The notes under the pieces were generated by a model that had not been told where the DNA came from, did no database searches, and was given only the letters and a program-made list of their open reading frames with translations. The position numbers and the translations under genes were made by a program. A stretch of DNA of 64,000 bases from an uncultured bacterium (GTDB lineage Bacteria > Bacteroidota > Bacteroidia > Bacteroidales > Marinifilaceae), in assembly GCA_905216195.1 (NCBI GenBank), contig CAJMSX010000013.1, positions 5,942 to 69,941 of the forward strand, written 5' to 3'. Each line of letters begins with the position of its first letter. The first letter of the stretch is position 1. Shown here in pieces: positions 63,376 through 64,000 of this stretch.

Positions 63376-64000
63376 ATGGAACTGGTTCAATACAAAATTA
63401 TTTTTCGGGGGTGGATGCGAAATAAAGTATATACCGTGATTTCCCTCCTGAGCCTCATCAGCGGCTTGACTTGCAGTGTACTTTTGATTGCCTTTGTGCT
63501 GAGGGAATACCGGATTGCCGCTTCTATCCCGGAGAGTCATCGGACGTATATTGTCGAGCGGGAAAATTCTCAGTACAACCGGGTGAAGATGTTTTCGGTG
63601 GAGGCGGAACTCCCCGTACGTTTGCAGGAAACTTTTCCGGATATAGAGGATATTTGTGTGTTCAAGGGAGAACAGGCGGTAATCCTGCGGGAAAAAGAAC
63701 CCCTTTATCCCCAAAACTATTTTTCGGTATTACCTGAATTTCTCGATTTTTTTAAACCCCAGACAGTAGCCGGCGATTTAAAGCGGGTATTGAGCGGTAC
63801 GACGGAATTGGCCGTTTCTGAATCTTACGGAAAAAAGTTGTTCGGTACGGAAAATCCCTTGGGGAAAACGCTTACCCTGGAAATCCGGAAATATATACCT
63901 GCGGAGAAAGGGTACGGTCATTGGGTGGATGCCCGGCAGGAATATACCTTCTCGGCGGTTTTCAAAGACCTGAAGAACAGTGTGCTGTGTTGCGATATGC
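63376..64000 (+). CDS. FtsX/MacB-like ABC transporter permease, 3' truncated by window
   Basis: An open frame of 208 codons runs to the window edge. It starts MELVQYKIIFRGWMRNKVYT, followed by one membrane helix (VISLLSLISGLTCSVLLIAF) and a MacB periplasmic-core-like region (VSESYGKKLFGTENPLGKTL is the typical A-x-x-L-F-G-N-P-G-T/K block). Such permeases pair with an ATPase to form lipoprotein- or peptide-export type complexes. No ATPase gene is visible in this window. It lies 34 nt after the deleted paralogue, so this was probably a tandem permease array. The complete length is unknown. Confidence 0.85.
   Translation, partial: MELVQYKIIFRGWMRNKVYTVISLLSLISGLTCSVLLIAFVLREYRIAASIPESHRTYIVERENSQYNRVKMFSVEAELPVRLQETFPDIEDICVFKGEQAVILREKEPLYPQNYFSVLPEFLDFFKPQTVAGDLKRVLSGTTELAVSESYGKKLFGTENPLGKTLTLEIRKYIPAEKGYGHWVDARQEYTFSAVFKDLKNSVLCCDM

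Noticed and set aside
1..64000. Mobile elements, CRISPR arrays, rRNA genes, prophage
   Set aside because: No transposase, integrase, array of short direct repeats or rRNA-like sequence was found. The PUL genes look native in style to their surroundings, and neither tRNA gene shows a duplicated 3' end that would mark an integration site.

Overview
The window is a stretch of a Bacteroidota chromosome, most likely from a gut Bacteroidales. An Odoribacter/Butyricimonas-like host is possible, but I cannot settle the genus. The evidence is three SusC/SusD pairs, SusE/SusF-type starch-binding lipoproteins, a hybrid two-component system carrying an AraC domain, and repeated promoters of the Bacteroidota type (TTTG, 19-20 nt, TAnnTTTG). 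I see no rRNA, IS element, integrase, phage gene or CRISPR array.

Layout. 1-5.7 kb: two tandem PAS-rich sensor kinases, the first cut by the window edge. 5.8-6.8 kb: tRNA-Lys(CTT) and a YebC-family gene. 6.9-18.6 kb: alpha-glucan locus 1. A minus-strand unit (LRR protein, SusC, SusD, SusE) faces a plus-strand LacI regulator, followed by two GH13 lipoproteins on their own promoter. 18.8-39.2 kb: alpha-glucan locus 2. A minus-strand operon in the classical order susC-D-E-F-G faces a LacI regulator, followed by a plus-strand operon with an SLC45-like MFS transporter, beta-phosphoglucomutase, GH65 phosphorylase and two more GH13 enzymes. 39.4-41 kb: a DUF2975-like/XRE pair, a thioesterase and tRNA-Val(TAC). 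41-52.8 kb: a third locus with GH18, an arylsulfotransferase-like lipoprotein, SusD, SusC and a divergent hybrid two-component regulator. 53-56.2 kb: a sulfur/redox operon (ArsR, thioredoxin, CoA-disulfide-reductase/rhodanese/TusA/DsrE fusion). 56.4-62.7 kb: a hemerythrin/LuxR pair and housekeeping genes (exonuclease III, HMA protein, MBL-fold hydrolase, Nudix, M18 aminopeptidase, CysQ). 63-64 kb: a deleted FtsX-type permease remnant and the start of a second permease, cut by the window edge.

How it works together. Locus 2 reads as a complete alpha-glucan pathway. SusD/E/F bind starch at the surface, SusG-like GH13 cuts it, SusC imports maltodextrins, periplasmic GH13 enzymes shorten them, the MFS carrier takes up small sugars, GH65 phosphorolyses maltose to glucose and beta-glucose-1-phosphate, and beta-PGM makes glucose-6-phosphate. 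Near-identical LacI-type operator sequences upstream of the susC operon and inside the MFS promoter tie both halves to the LacI gene between them. Locus 1 is a paralogous, smaller version without the phosphorolytic module.

Most notable observations: the shared LacI operator overlapping a perfect promoter, duplicated palindromes around the ArsR gene, a pseudo-receiver LuxR protein coupled to a hemerythrin gene, a signal-less LRR protein upstream of susC, an arylsulfotransferase in a SusCD locus, an intrinsic terminator inside the sus operon before susG, and the FtsX deletion remnant.
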